DNA of 64,000 bases from Rubinisphaera italica (GCF_007859715.1 NZ_SJPG01000001.1:124001-188000); one strand, 5' to 3'. Positions 44,136 through 53,527 are shown, numbered from the stretch's first letter. Notes: generated by a model not told the origin, from the sequence alone. Made by a program: numbers and translations.

Positions 44136-44449
44136 GATGTGATTTTGTTTTCAGATAAAAAATAACCAGCAGAACACAAGATTTATAGCCGTCGTCACGA
44201 ATGTGTCACGGGGAATTGTCGGGGAAAATAGGATTCAGGCCAACAACAAGCCGCTACCTTAAATTGCGAATCAGTAGTAGAAATCACTTTCTGAATGCGA
44301 CAATGTATCAGAAAAGCAGCAGGGTGTTGACTGAACACAACACGAGTTCGCTTCCACGGTGATCATCTGGCACAGCGAACCTTATCAATCCACTGTTAAT
44401 TAACGATTTAGGTCACGATCCCCAAAAATTCCTTTGCTCGGATCATAAT

Positions 44450-44938
44450 GTGCTTAGGATGGAGTCAGGAGAATCAAATTCGGACGGGCTTGCCTGTTCA
44501 CGCGGAAAAGGAGTTCTGTGCCACCGAGCTTTGAGCCTGGAGTCTGGCATGACTTATCCGTTAACAATCAATTCGATTTCCTCATATTATTGTCGCACAC
44601 AGCTACCGCCGATTGAATTTCACTCCTCTAACGAACCTTCGTTCAGGCCAGTACGAGAAAATACTACAGTTTGCCCGCCATTGTTGAAATCAGTAAAGCT
44701 GGCAAACTGTATGCGGGAGTTTTCCGCCACGGAAATTGAACTGGCATTGCTGCTGAATGCACTGAATGGACATTCTCCACGCTATGCTGCAGATAGCACA
44801 GGGTTGTCCTACATGGCTGGTAATTCCCTGGCGGCTTTGGCCTCTTACCGGAATTACGATTCCCGTATGAAACCGTATTATTCCAAGCCTGAGCGAGTGG
44901 TAGAGGCCATCGGCACGAGGTTCGACAGGACAATTTGA
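44450..44938 (+). CDS. Doubtful open frame in surE-rne spacer
   Basis: A 162-codon open frame; an internal ATG 44549 would give 130 residues. No family is recognised and there is no Shine-Dalgarno. The C-terminal half (ATEIELALLLNALNGHSPRY, AADSTGLSYMAGNSLAALAS) looks more protein-like than chance. A perfect 10-bp inverted repeat ACAGTTTGCC / GGCAAACTGT (44666-44675, 44701-44710) lies within it, and an 89-codon frame covers part of it on the other strand, so a non-coding explanation is equally possible. Confidence 0.25.
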   Translation: MLRMESGESNSDGLACSRGKGVLCHRALSLESGMTYPLTINSISSYYCRTQLPPIEFHSSNEPSFRPVRENTTVCPPLLKSVKLANCMREFSATEIELALLLNALNGHSPRYAADSTGLSYMAGNSLAALASYRNYDSRMKPYYSKPERVVEAIGTRFDRTI

Positions 44939-45593
44939 GGCTGATTGCTTCTCAAAGGAATAGCCTGACTTCTCGGAGCAGTCGGGGCGAAAACGAAGAG
45001 AATACGGAGGGAAAAGCTGTCAACGATTGCCATTTGTTTTTATTTTTGTCATGATAGCGAGTGAATCGCAATAACAGGTGTTCATTGGGACATCGCGATT
45101 AAACTCAAGATGAAGTCCTATTCAATACTGACACGGCTGTCAGCTTTAGGTTTCACAATAAGACATAAATACTGAGTTACAGGTGAATGAAATCTAAATT
45201 CACCTGCTTACGATATCCACCCAGGGAAAGGTTTTAACAGCACCAGGGGATAGCGTCTGCCATACCTGATTAGCACCTGCTAGCATCGGGAAAAAAGAAT
45301 GGTTGATTGGGCTGACCCGATCGTTTTCCGTTTTCTCGTTCACAAAACGGCTCTCGCACAAAACTGCAATCGAGCCACACGTTGAATTGAAAATACTTTT
45401 AAGCCTACACATTGTCGTGATCGGGATTCGGAAAACAGAGATGGGACGTAATTACACCAGCAAAAAGTTGCTGTACTTACTCGATACATCAAGAACCAGC
45501 CTTGATCAGTCAGCTCGGGCAGTCGCCCCAAAAATTCGTCGGAACGATATTGAATAGTAACAGACCTCGGACGACCGAAAACCTAGAATTCTT
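44939..45593. other. Non-coding spacer, possible transcription unit
   Basis: AT-rich. A perfect 9-bp hairpin CAGGTGAAT / ATTCACCTG lies at 45180-45206. A short basic frame (ATG 45441 to 45557, 38 codons, starting MGRNYTSKKLLYLLD) ends 36 nt before a strong plus-strand terminator, so something may be transcribed here. No RNA family recognised. Confidence 0.35.
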
Positions 45594-45638
45594 ATTGGAT
45601 AATGACGAGTAGAACTTGTCTTATCCAATTCATTTTTT
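45594..45638 (+). terminator. Intrinsic terminator upstream of the RNase E/G gene
   Basis: Stem ATTGGATAA / TTATCCAAT, extended by GAC/GTC across a one-base bulge, loop of 11, then TTCATTTTTTCT. It lies 215 bp before the RNase E/G start codon, so it either ends an upstream plus-strand transcript or is an attenuator in the RNase leader. Confidence 0.75.
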
Positions 45639-45852
45639 CTCTGTTTTTCTGTGAGATTTCAATTTTCTCTGGAAAATTTCGAGTCATCTGTTTCATTCAA
45701 AAAAGCAAGAAGGATCTGAGGACTGCTAGAGTAAATCTACAAACAGGACACCAGTTTGCAGTACTGACAGGAATCACACTTTCAAGACTCCGTCTAACGA
45801 AGAAAAACCCATCACTGTTAGAGCCTTTCTCACCGATTGAGAAAGGTCAATC

Positions 45853-47463
45853 ATGAATACAGAAATGCTGGTCAATGTTTACCAGCCTGAGGAAAGCCGC
45901 ATCGCAATTGTCGAAGATGGTGTCCTTGAAGAGCTTTATGTCGAGCGGAACAGCCAGGAAAGTTTCGTCGGCAATATCTATAAAGGTCGTGTCGTCAATA
46001 TTGAATCGAGCATTCAGGCGGCATTTGTTGACTTCGGCGTCGGGTCTAACGGGTTTCTCCACGTCAGCGATGTCGAAGCCGAGTACTTCAAGCACCTTCC
46101 ACCGGTCGAGAATTCACGACCACAACGGGATCGCTCGCGACCACCAGTTAACAAAGGCGGTCGTCGTCCTCAGAACAAACGCCCAGGCAGCGAACGTTCC
46201 GTGGCGGGCAAGCCTTCCATTCAGCAGATTTTCAAGCGTGGCGATGAAGTGCTCGTGCAAGTCATTAAAGATGGCATCGGTACAAAAGGTCCAACACTCT
46301 CGACTTATATCAGTATCCCAGGTCGCTACCTCGTTTTGATGCCTGCTCTACAGCGAGTTGGTATCAGCCGGAAAATTATCAACCTGGATGATCGCAAGAA
46401 ACTTCGCGATATCATCAAAGAGCTTGAGCCGCCGGAAGGACTTGGCTTTATTGTTAGAACGGCAGGGATTGATCGCTCTGAAAAGGATCTTCGCCGCGAC
46501 ATGAACTACCTGCTGCGATTGTGGAAGACGATTGTTCGCCGCATTGAAAAGCAGTCTGCCCCAGTCGATATCTATGAAGAAAGCGACATGATTACTCGCA
46601 CGATTCGCGATATCTACACCAGCGAAATTGATCGGGTACTGATTGACGACAAAACCCAATACGAGCGTGCTCGTGAGTTCATGAAAGTCGTACTCCCCAA
46701 GCAGGTCGATCGCGTTCAGTTTTACGAAGGCTCCGAGCCCCTGTTCCATAAATACAATATTGAGCAGGAAATTACGAATATCCAGAGCAGAACTGTCCCA
46801 CTGCAGGGGGGAGGTTCGATTGTGATTGATCCGACAGAAGCCCTGGTTGCCATCGATGTCAACAGTGGAACACATCGGGTTGATGATAATGCCGAGGAAA
46901 CGGCTTATCAGGTGAATATTAAAGCGGCTAAGGAAATTTCCCGTCAAATCCGTCTTCGCGACCTTGGTGGAGTCATCGTCAATGACTTCATCGATATGAA
47001 GGCCGAGAAGCATCGCAGGGGGGTCGAGCGAGAACTACAAAATGCCGTCAAACGCGATCGTGCTCGGACCAAAGTGCTGAGAATCAGTCCGTTTGGTTTG
47101 ATTGAGATGACGCGACAGCGAATTCGGCCTTCGCTCAAGCGGAGTATCTATGAAGAATGCCCCTGCTGCAATGGCACCGGCTCGGTCAAAACCGCGGAAA
47201 GTGTCGCGATTGAAGTCATGCGGGAAGTGATGCGGGCCTCAAGTCAGGAATCCATTGGTCGCATTTCCGTCGAACTCAATCACCGCGTGGCAACGTATCT
47301 GGCCAACAAAAAGCGAAAAGAACTACTCGAACTGGAGGACCGCAACAAGGTCGTCATCAACTTTGAATCTCGCTACGACGTGAATCCCAATCATCTGGAA
47401 ATTCGCTGTCAGAGTAAATTTGGTGATGAAATTGCGTTTTCACACAGCATGAGCTCGAAATAA
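45853..47463 (+). CDS. Ribonuclease E/G family protein
   Basis: 536 residues: the catalytic core of RNase E/G without the long E. coli scaffold tail. The S1 domain (GNIYKGRVVNIESSIQAAFV, DFGVGSNGFLHVSDV) is interrupted at ~82-118 by a basic insertion rich in Arg/Pro/Lys (PQRDRSRPPVNKGGRRPQNK). RNase H-like/DNase I-like parts carry the Mg2+ aspartates in VAIDVNSGTH and VIVNDFIDM, and the Zn-link is CPCCNGTGSV. It cleaves single-stranded RNA for rRNA maturation and mRNA decay. GAGAAAGG just before ATG 45853 fixes the start. It probably forms an operon with rplU, as in many bacteria. Confidence 0.92.
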   Translation: MNTEMLVNVYQPEESRIAIVEDGVLEELYVERNSQESFVGNIYKGRVVNIESSIQAAFVDFGVGSNGFLHVSDVEAEYFKHLPPVENSRPQRDRSRPPVNKGGRRPQNKRPGSERSVAGKPSIQQIFKRGDEVLVQVIKDGIGTKGPTLSTYISIPGRYLVLMPALQRVGISRKIINLDDRKKLRDIIKELEPPEGLGFIVRTAGIDRSEKDLRRDMNYLLRLWKTIVRRIEKQSAPVDIYEESDMITRTIRDIYTSEIDRVLIDDKTQYERAREFMKVVLPKQVDRVQFYEGSEPLFHKYNIEQEITNIQSRTVPLQGGGSIVIDPTEALVAIDVNSGTHRVDDNAEETAYQVNIKAAKEISRQIRLRDLGGVIVNDFIDMKAEKHRRGVERELQNAVKRDRARTKVLRISPFGLIEMTRQRIRPSLKRSIYEECPCCNGTGSVKTAESVAIEVMREVMRASSQESIGRISVELNHRVATYLANKKRKELLELEDRNKVVINFESRYDVNPNHLEIRCQSKFGDEIAFSHSMSSK

Positions 47464-47589
47464 CAGAGGAAAAGTCGTAGAATTCCCAGCTGAAACGCTG
47501 GACATTCCCATAAAAATCGCGACACTGCGTGATCGCTGATCGATAACAGCCCGTGGAGGCTGAAATTTCTGAGAACAAGGTATTCGGTT

Positions 47590-47988
47590 ATGTTTGCAAT
47601 TATTGAAGATAGTGGACGTCAGTTCAAAGTCGCTCCCGGTTTGGAAATCGCTGTCGATCTGCGTGAAGGTCTCGAAGAGGGTGGCGATCTCGTTTTCGAT
47701 CGCATCCTGCTCGCCAATGGTGGAGCCGGCAGTGTGATCGGAAAACCGATCATCGAAGGAGCGACAATTGCCGCCAGCATTGTCGATCCCTACTTCAAGG
47801 GGCCTAAACTGGAAGTCCAGAAGTTCCGTCGTCGAAAAAACTCACGTCGTCATACAGGCCATCGCCAGAAATATGCTCTCGTTAAAATTGGCGATTTCAA
47901 TGTGCCGGGGCTGGAAGTTGTCGAAGAGAAGGTTGAATCTGCCCCTGCAGAATCAGTCGCGATTGAAGAGACAAGCTCAGATGAATAA
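47590..47988 (+). CDS. rplU: 50S ribosomal protein L21
   Basis: 132 residues. L21 features: MFAIIEDSGRQFKVAPGLEI at the start, VFDRILLANGG, VIGKPIIEGATIAASIVDP, and the RNA-binding basic stretch FRRRKNSRRHTGHRQKYALV. A ~28-residue Glu/Ala/Ser-rich C-terminal extension exceeds the usual ~103 residues. Normally rpmA (L27) follows directly; here the next gene is miaA on the opposite strand, 18 bp away, so rpmA must be elsewhere in the genome. Confidence 0.95.
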   Translation: MFAIIEDSGRQFKVAPGLEIAVDLREGLEEGGDLVFDRILLANGGAGSVIGKPIIEGATIAASIVDPYFKGPKLEVQKFRRRKNSRRHTGHRQKYALVKIGDFNVPGLEVVEEKVESAPAESVAIEETSSDE

Positions 47989-48006
47989 TTAGAAGCCGTT
48001 TTAGCA

Positions 48007-48948
48007 TCACGTTTTTGAATGCTGAATTATGGCCTCGACAAGATCCAAAGGTGACTGGTTTCCGGTCACCTTTATTTCTTGGCACTCGGGCAAATTGCGA
48101 AACCAGGTGTGCTGGCGTTTGGCAAACTGGCGAGTTCTGATTTTGATCATTTCACGAGCTTCATCCAATGGCATGTCGCCGCTCAAATGCTCGACCATCT
48201 CTTTGTAGCCGAGTCCCTGCAATGCGGTTCTCGAAGCAGGGGGATTCCTTTGGAGCAGCAGTCGAACTTCTTCGACAAGTCCCTGCTCAAACATCAGGTC
48301 GACGCGTCGATTGATTCGCTCATAAAGCCAGTCTCGATCCGGATGCAACCAGAATACGTTGCCTGAAGTCTCTTCTGGAATGCGGGCAGCCTGCTGTTGT
48401 TGAACAGAGAGTTGGGTTCCAGTCAGGTGATACACTTCCAGGGCACGGATAACGCGTCGCAGATCATTGGGGTGCAATTTCTCTGCCAGAGGGGGATCAC
48501 ACTGTTGCAGTTTACCATGCAGACTTCCGGGCGAGTCTGCTTCCTCAGCTTCCAACTGACGCCGATAATCCCAATCAGCATCCGGGCCTTCAAAAACTCC
48601 GCGTAAGATCGAGCGAAGATATAAGCCTGTGCCACCGACAAATAATGGTGTTCTCCCTCGACGGACAATCTCTGCTGCGATCTGGCTGGCACAGCGGACA
48701 AATTCCGCTGTGCTGAAATCCTCGTCAGGGTTGATGATATCGATCAGATGATGCGGAACCCGCTGCCGTTCTGCGAGAGAAGGTTTAGCTGTCCCGATAT
48801 CCATCTGACGATAAATGGCCATGGAATCGAGTGAAAGGATTTCCGCATCCAATCTCTCGGCCAGCAGCAATGACGTTTCCGTCTTCCCGACAGCCGTCGG
48901 CCCAGCCAGAAACCAACACTTCGTCAGGATTTCAGGCGGAACATTCAT
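48007..48948 (-). CDS. miaA: tRNA dimethylallyltransferase
   Basis: 313 residues, standard for MiaA, which adds dimethylallyl to A37 of tRNAs reading UNN codons. P-loop FLAGPTAVGKTETSL near the N-terminus, catalytic Asp/Thr region LSLDSMAIYRQMDIGTAKPS, HHLIDIINPDEDFSTAEF, FVGGTGLYLRSIL, and RQFAKRQHTWFRN near the C-terminus. The frame is open to a TTG at 48954; ATG 48948 is used. It is convergent with rplU (18-bp gap). Confidence 0.95.
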   Translation of the reverse strand: MNVPPEILTKCWFLAGPTAVGKTETSLLLAERLDAEILSLDSMAIYRQMDIGTAKPSLAERQRVPHHLIDIINPDEDFSTAEFVRCASQIAAEIVRRGRTPLFVGGTGLYLRSILRGVFEGPDADWDYRRQLEAEEADSPGSLHGKLQQCDPPLAEKLHPNDLRRVIRALEVYHLTGTQLSVQQQQAARIPEETSGNVFWLHPDRDWLYERINRRVDLMFEQGLVEEVRLLLQRNPPASRTALQGLGYKEMVEHLSGDMPLDEAREMIKIRTRQFAKRQHTWFRNLPECQEIKVTGNQSPLDLVEAIIQHSKT

Positions 48949-49075
48949 GCGCAAAAGTATACATCAGAAATTTTCGCAAAGGTAGGACAGGCTTGTTTCG
49001 GAACTTATCAGCGGGCATCAAAAAAGGGAAGCAGAATGAGTGGATTCTGCTTCCCTGATGGTCGATTCGCTTGAT

Positions 49076-49537
49076 TTATTTCACGACTTTATCTTTTGAA
49101 GCCTGCTTTAATACGCTTTGTGTCTGCAGTGCTTTGTCGAGTTGAATTTTCATTGCGGAAGTGTCTTTGTAGCCAACCACTTTGCCGAGTAAATCGGCGT
49201 TTGGGCTCAGTACGACTGTGCAAGGCAGAGATTTGACTTCCAGGATCTTTCCGATTGATTTCTGTTCATCCAGATCAAGATGCACGGGAATAAAGTTAGC
49301 CTGTACATAAGCCTGCATCTGTGGATCGGAGAAGGTTTCCTTTTCGAGCTTCTTGCAGAACTTGCACCAGGTGGCCCCAAACACAATCAGCATCGGTTTG
49401 CTTTCGCTCTTGGCGAGAACGTGTGCCTTCTGTAATTCCTGGTGCCAGACTTTTTTATCCAGTGTTGTGTCGTCAGCTTTCAGCGTGGTGGATAAAACCA
49501 GAACAGTGGTGACGATTGTTGTAATAATCAGTCGCAT
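49076..49537 (-). CDS. Exported thioredoxin-like protein
   Basis: 153 residues. Signal peptide (RLIITTIVTTVLVLSTTLKA), then a thioredoxin fold of the DsbD-C/YbbN-like type: KPMLIVFGATWCKFCKKLEK with active-site Cys58-Lys-Phe-Cys61, QANFIPVHLDLDEQ, and the cis-Pro in VKSLPCTVVLSP. It likely acts in periplasmic disulfide reduction or cytochrome maturation. The frame is open to TTG 49624, but ATG 49537 with AGAGG upstream starts the signal peptide. It stands alone. Confidence 0.85.
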   Translation of the reverse strand: MRLIITTIVTTVLVLSTTLKADDTTLDKKVWHQELQKAHVLAKSESKPMLIVFGATWCKFCKKLEKETFSDPQMQAYVQANFIPVHLDLDEQKSIGKILEVKSLPCTVVLSPNADLLGKVVGYKDTSAMKIQLDKALQTQSVLKQASKDKVVK

Positions 49538-49814
49538 GGGAAACCTCTTTGCGATATTGACCGCCCTGCATTTTCTGGAACAGGAAACGATGGGATGATT
49601 GTGGAAAGATGAATCCAGAAACAAGAAGGAAATCGTTCGAGTGAGTGCATGCTTCGGGTGTTTGCAACTGCAGAGACGAATGTCTGTGACTGCGATGAGG
49701 TCAAACCGATTTGCTGATCTTCAATTTCCTGGCTTCAATGATGAGGCTCGCTCATCGACGTCCATAATCGATATCGGTGTTTAACGGTGTGGACTTGCGT
49801 AGATTTTGCGGATT

Positions 49815-51479
49815 CTAAGGATTCTCCGGATTCGAGTCGAGATCCTCCTGGCTGTTGGGAATCGTCTGATTCTTCTTAAATCCCAGGATCTCCCCCAGTT
49901 CTTCAACTTGTAATTTTTTCAAACTGAGTCCGTAAACGATGACAGCCACACTGATCAAAAACAACAACTGCACAGCTTGCCAGCGTTTGAGTTCAGGGTC
50001 TGGTAATACTTGCAGTAGAAGCCAGATTGCCAGTGACATGCATAACGTGCTCAGGATCAGCTTCCCTACAATTTCTAAATTTGTTGCGGAGAACGAAATT
50101 GGAATATTACGCTTTAAAACAGCCCATAAGTAAATGAACTGTACGACAGCCGCGATAGCCGTGGCATAGGCTAAGCCCTTGCCTCCGAGCCAGATCATCA
50201 ATGGAAAATTCAAAACGAGATTGAGTGATACGGTTGCCAGCCCGATCCTCAAAGGAGTTCTGACATCTCCAATTGCATAAAACACTCGCTGTAATAAGGT
50301 GATTCCCAAATAGGACCAGATCGCAGTGCCGTAAGCGATAATTGTCTGCGTGGTTTGCTGCGTATCGAAGGCATCAAACTGTCCTCGCTGGAGCAATGTT
50401 TCTGCAATGGGATAAGCTAACAGCATCATGCCTGCAGAGGCTGGTAAGCCGATGATGAGTACAAAACGCAATCCAAATTGCACATCCTGTCGAACCGATT
50501 CCATCTGATTGGTTTTCACATGAAGAGCCAGACGCGCAAATAGAACTGTCCCGAGAGCGATCCCAAAAATTCCCAGCGGGAATTGATACATTCTCTGCCC
50601 GTAATATAGAGCCGAAGCGGAACCGGGTGTAATCCAGGAACCTTGCTCCGGTAACGCAAACCACCAGGCGAGTGTTCCATCGCAAATCGAGTTGACCTGT
50701 GTGATCGACAATCCAAATACAATGGGCAGCATGTGGCGAAAGACCTTGCGAGCCTCGCGCAATTGGTCACGCGTGTTCCAGTGAATACGAAACCCCAGTA
50801 GAAATAAATGCATTGCCGGCAATAGCAGTTGCATTCCCCCTCCCAACAGGATTGCACCGATGACAATGTAAACTTGCGTCTGTGGATCTGTGTAACAGGG
50901 AGTAATGAACCAGATTGCCAGGATCCAGATCAGGTTCAGCAGGATCGGGACCGTTGCAGGAATCGAAAAATACCCCTGGGCATTCAGCATCGCACACAAC
51001 TGAGCAGTCGCACAGATGAGCAACACATATGGTAACAAGGCCCCAGCCATCACCAACAATTCACGGCTCGATTCTCCGAGGAGATTCGTCAGATACAATG
51101 TGCAGATCAGTCCGTAACCCAGCAATGTCATTAAGCTCAGTGTCACAACTAAAATGAAGAGGACAGCTGAGGCGAGTTGCTCAGCTTTTGACTGATCCTG
51201 TTCAAGGGTTTCGGCATAGCGGGGGAGAAAGGCAGTGGTTAAAGCGCCTTCTCCAAATAAGCGTCTGCTCAAATTCGGAATGCGAAATGCCAGTGTGAAG
51301 GCATCCAGCAAAGGGCCATTGCCGAATGTCGCAGCCATTCCCATGTCGCGAATCAAGCCAAGAATGCGACTCAGAAACGTCAATAAGCCGACCCTGCGGA
51401 CGTGACGCATCCAGGAAGAAGATTGGTTATGGCCCGAAGAGTTGTGTTGGGATTGCGACAACGGTGCGATGTCTTCCAT
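49815..51479 (-). CDS. murJ: Lipid II flippase MurJ
   Basis: 554 residues with ~14 transmembrane helices, MOP exporter superfamily. N-terminal GLLTFLSRILGLIRDMGMAATFGNGPLLDAFTLAFRIPNLSRRLFGEGALTTAFLP-type signature (here abbreviated: RDMGMAATFG, FRIPNLSRRLFGEGA), ALYYGQRMYQFPLGIFGIAL and LQRVFYAIGDVRTP. MurJ flips the peptidoglycan precursor lipid II across the cytoplasmic membrane. Planctomycetes were long thought wall-less but do carry peptidoglycan genes; uppP at 56501 serves the same lipid cycle. There is an acidic cytoplasmic tail (~520-554). It follows the 51601-52026 gene on the same strand by 121 bp. Confidence 0.92.
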   Translation of the reverse strand: MEDIAPLSQSQHNSSGHNQSSSWMRHVRRVGLLTFLSRILGLIRDMGMAATFGNGPLLDAFTLAFRIPNLSRRLFGEGALTTAFLPRYAETLEQDQSKAEQLASAVLFILVVTLSLMTLLGYGLICTLYLTNLLGESSRELLVMAGALLPYVLLICATAQLCAMLNAQGYFSIPATVPILLNLIWILAIWFITPCYTDPQTQVYIVIGAILLGGGMQLLLPAMHLFLLGFRIHWNTRDQLREARKVFRHMLPIVFGLSITQVNSICDGTLAWWFALPEQGSWITPGSASALYYGQRMYQFPLGIFGIALGTVLFARLALHVKTNQMESVRQDVQFGLRFVLIIGLPASAGMMLLAYPIAETLLQRGQFDAFDTQQTTQTIIAYGTAIWSYLGITLLQRVFYAIGDVRTPLRIGLATVSLNLVLNFPLMIWLGGKGLAYATAIAAVVQFIYLWAVLKRNIPISFSATNLEIVGKLILSTLCMSLAIWLLLQVLPDPELKRWQAVQLLFLISVAVIVYGLSLKKLQVEELGEILGFKKNQTIPNSQEDLDSNPENP

Positions 51480-51600
51480 GACGTCACAAAAGGGATTTGT
51501 TTAGGGGGTCCGTTAACTCACAGACCTCAAACATAGTTCATTGAACGGAATCACGCGAGAGCGGTTGTGTTCTCCCGGTAGTTTGTCTCTTGTCGATCAC

Positions 51601-52026
51601 TCAGTTAGCAATCGGAGGATCCAAACGAGCAGAATTGATATCGAGCTCTTCAAGAATCGAGATGATCCGTTCGGTGCAAATTCCCCAGGAAATTCCCCAG
51701 GTGATGATATCGAGATTTTCCCAGTCGCAGATCAAGCGATCCAGAACCCGCTCAAACAGAAGGTCGTTCGATTGGATCAGTTCAAGGATATAAGAAGAGG
51801 GGGTGTCTGAGAATTCTTCCCAGCGTCGCTGTCCCATCACATGCTCAATACGCTTTTCACGGCAATATCTTAACCAGTATTTACGATACCAGTCGTGCAC
51901 GGCATTCCAGCCAATATCGTGACCACGCTTTTCGCTTTCAATCCATTTGTAGCGATCTGCTTCTCGCGCCCCTTCCTGATGCAAACTGCATAAATCGGAA
52001 GGACGTCGTGTCGAAACCATAGTCAT
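51601..52026 (-). CDS. Conserved hypothetical protein
   Basis: 141 residues, soluble, no signal. Strongly patterned and rich in Trp, Arg and Glu: DRYKWIESEKRGHDIGWNAV, WYRKYWLRYCREKRIEHVMG, FERVLDRLICDWENLDIITW. The composition and lack of low complexity indicate a real protein, and I have the impression of planctomycete-wide relatives, but I cannot name a family or function. ATG 52026 abuts a perfect 14-bp palindrome (52027-52040), and a stable hairpin lies ~90 bp further upstream. It may be co-transcribed with murJ. Confidence 0.7.
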   Translation of the reverse strand: MTMVSTRRPSDLCSLHQEGAREADRYKWIESEKRGHDIGWNAVHDWYRKYWLRYCREKRIEHVMGQRRWEEFSDTPSSYILELIQSNDLLFERVLDRLICDWENLDIITWGISWGICTERIISILEELDINSARLDPPIAN

Positions 52027-52040
52027 ATCGAGCGCTCGAT
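52027..52040. promoter_or_regulatory. Perfect 14-bp palindrome at gene start
   Basis: ATCGAGCGCTCGAT directly precedes the start codon of the minus-strand gene 51601-52026. A dimeric repressor site or a translation-blocking RNA fold are possible; this is position-based inference only. Confidence 0.3.
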
Positions 52041-52661
52041 TTCTGGTCTTCGTTGACTGATCTGGTGGAACGTTCTATCTAAAGATAAAAGATACAGGTT
52101 AAAAAATCTCAAGCTTCGACGAAAGTGCCTGCTCTTTCGTCGAATTCGAAAGATCCCAACCCGAAATCTAAGCTGCAATGCAGTACTGGAGCCTGATTCA
52201 CAGCATATTCAAACAATATAAGCTTATTTTATATTACTTCTTCATGTTCTGGACAAGATGAAATAAGTCTTACAAATAAAAAATGGGTAATTTTACCTAT
52301 AGACATGCGGCGGGATTCTACTTTCAACAACTTTGGGAGCAATTCATTGATCTGGCGACCGTCGTCTCTGCGTTAATCGGAAGGTGTACATCGGGTCATG
52401 TTATTTGTGAACTGCGATTGATGGGAATTCAATTCGGACTCTGTTTGTTAAATTGGACCAGTTTTTCCAAAGATATCGGTTGTGAGGACCGATTATTAAC
52501 ATTGTCCCAGCGAGTCGAAATGACATCGGGATAACAATCATTAAGCACTTCGCTTTCAGTAAATAATTTCTGAACGAGCGGCGAAGTGGTTACCGGAAAG
52601 TTGTAGTTAGACGGTCCCGATATCGCTCTATTTTTACTGCAAATTGCAGAGTGAGTTCCTC
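52041..52661. other. Spacer upstream of small lipoprotein
   Basis: About 620 bases, AT-rich in the middle (52200-52280). An 11-bp perfect hairpin TTCGACGAAAG / CTTTCGTCGAA (52115-52144, loop of 8) is followed on the minus strand ~9 nt later by TTTTTT, so it could terminate minus-strand transcription ~90 bp before the 52026 start. An 83-codon plus-strand frame (52283-52534) has no Shine-Dalgarno or recognisable features and is not called. Confidence 0.4.
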
Positions 52662-52907
52662 ATGAAATTTCATGCACATGTCTCTCGAAGCTTGTGTGCC
52701 GGCCTCCTGGGCGTAATCGCCGTATCAGGATTGACCGGATGCCAGACGCAAATGGGCGGGCAAACCCTGCCTTCGGCGTTCTACCTTCGTGATGATGTAC
52801 AATATTTCCCGCACGGGCCTGAAGAATTGCTTCCTAATCAGGAGCGAGCCCTGGCGGAATATCGTGCTGAGCAGAAAGCCGTCCGCGAACGGATCGACGC
52901 ACGATAA
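52662..52907 (+). CDS. Short lipoprotein
   Basis: 81 residues. Lipoprotein signal (LCAGLLGVIAVSGLTGC, Cys27), then TQMGGQTLPSAFYLRDDVQY and FPHGPEELLPNQERALAEYR, a short conserved-looking segment known to me from planctomycete small lipoproteins. The mature part is only ~55 residues and mostly helical at its end. ATG 52662 starts the signal peptide; an upstream in-frame ATG at 52644 is less likely. No partner gene is evident; a strong terminator lies ~190 bp downstream. Confidence 0.75.
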   Translation: MKFHAHVSRSLCAGLLGVIAVSGLTGCQTQMGGQTLPSAFYLRDDVQYFPHGPEELLPNQERALAEYRAEQKAVRERIDAR

Positions 52908-53100
52908 GCAATCTTTTTGCCCCCAACGCTCTGGGCAATCCAAGCCTTCGACCCCCGGATGGGACTGTTTCCATCATGGTTTGGTCGCTGCTGGATTCCA
53001 CTGAATGTTCTGCTTTTCCCCATAATCGCAGGTCATCCGAATCATTCAGAATGGAGTGAGCACTGAGAGCCGATTACGGCTTCAGTGTGAGGGGGGAGTA

Positions 53101-53159
53101 GTCTCGCGCTCGGCTAAACCATTATCAATATGGTTTACCGAGCGCTGAGACTGTTTTTT
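53101..53159 (+). terminator. Strong intrinsic terminator
   Basis: A long stem between GTCTC-GCGCTCGG-TAAACCA and TGGTTTA-CCGAGCGC-GAGAC (about 19 pairs, two small bulges) is followed by TGTTTTTT. It ends the lipoprotein transcript or another plus-strand unit. After it comes a stretch CCTTCTCCTGAGAGAAGG plus TGGCCGAAGG (~53234), which resembles a widespread intergenic repeat. Confidence 0.85.
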
Positions 53160-53527
53160 CATGCGCGGTGGTTACAAGTGAACTTTTTCCCAAGGGAGTC
53201 GTTTTCATTACTTAGGGAGCGGTGTTCTTCCCTTCTCCTGAGAGAAGGTGGCCGAAGGTCGGATGAGTGGGAGCCTTCGACATTCTTATTGAAAATTATA
53301 CCGATTCCTCCTCACCCTAGCCCGCATTTCTCACCCGGTTTCTCATTTCTTCTCCCGGGGGCTTGCGGGGCGGGAATTTGGTTTGGTGGGTGGGGATTGG
53401 GAGCGTGGAGGGGGTGTCGAGAGGTGTTTTTTTGGTGCCAGGTCGGATTTCAGGCCGTTTTTGTCAGTTCGGCGCGTACCGCGAGCGCGGTGGGCGCTGT
53501 GGTGGACTCTTTCGAAGCCGATTGGGC

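Noticed and set aside
45602..45856. 84-codon frame ending at the RNase E/G start
   Set aside because: It begins inside a terminator stem, lacks a ribosome site and has low-complexity composition.
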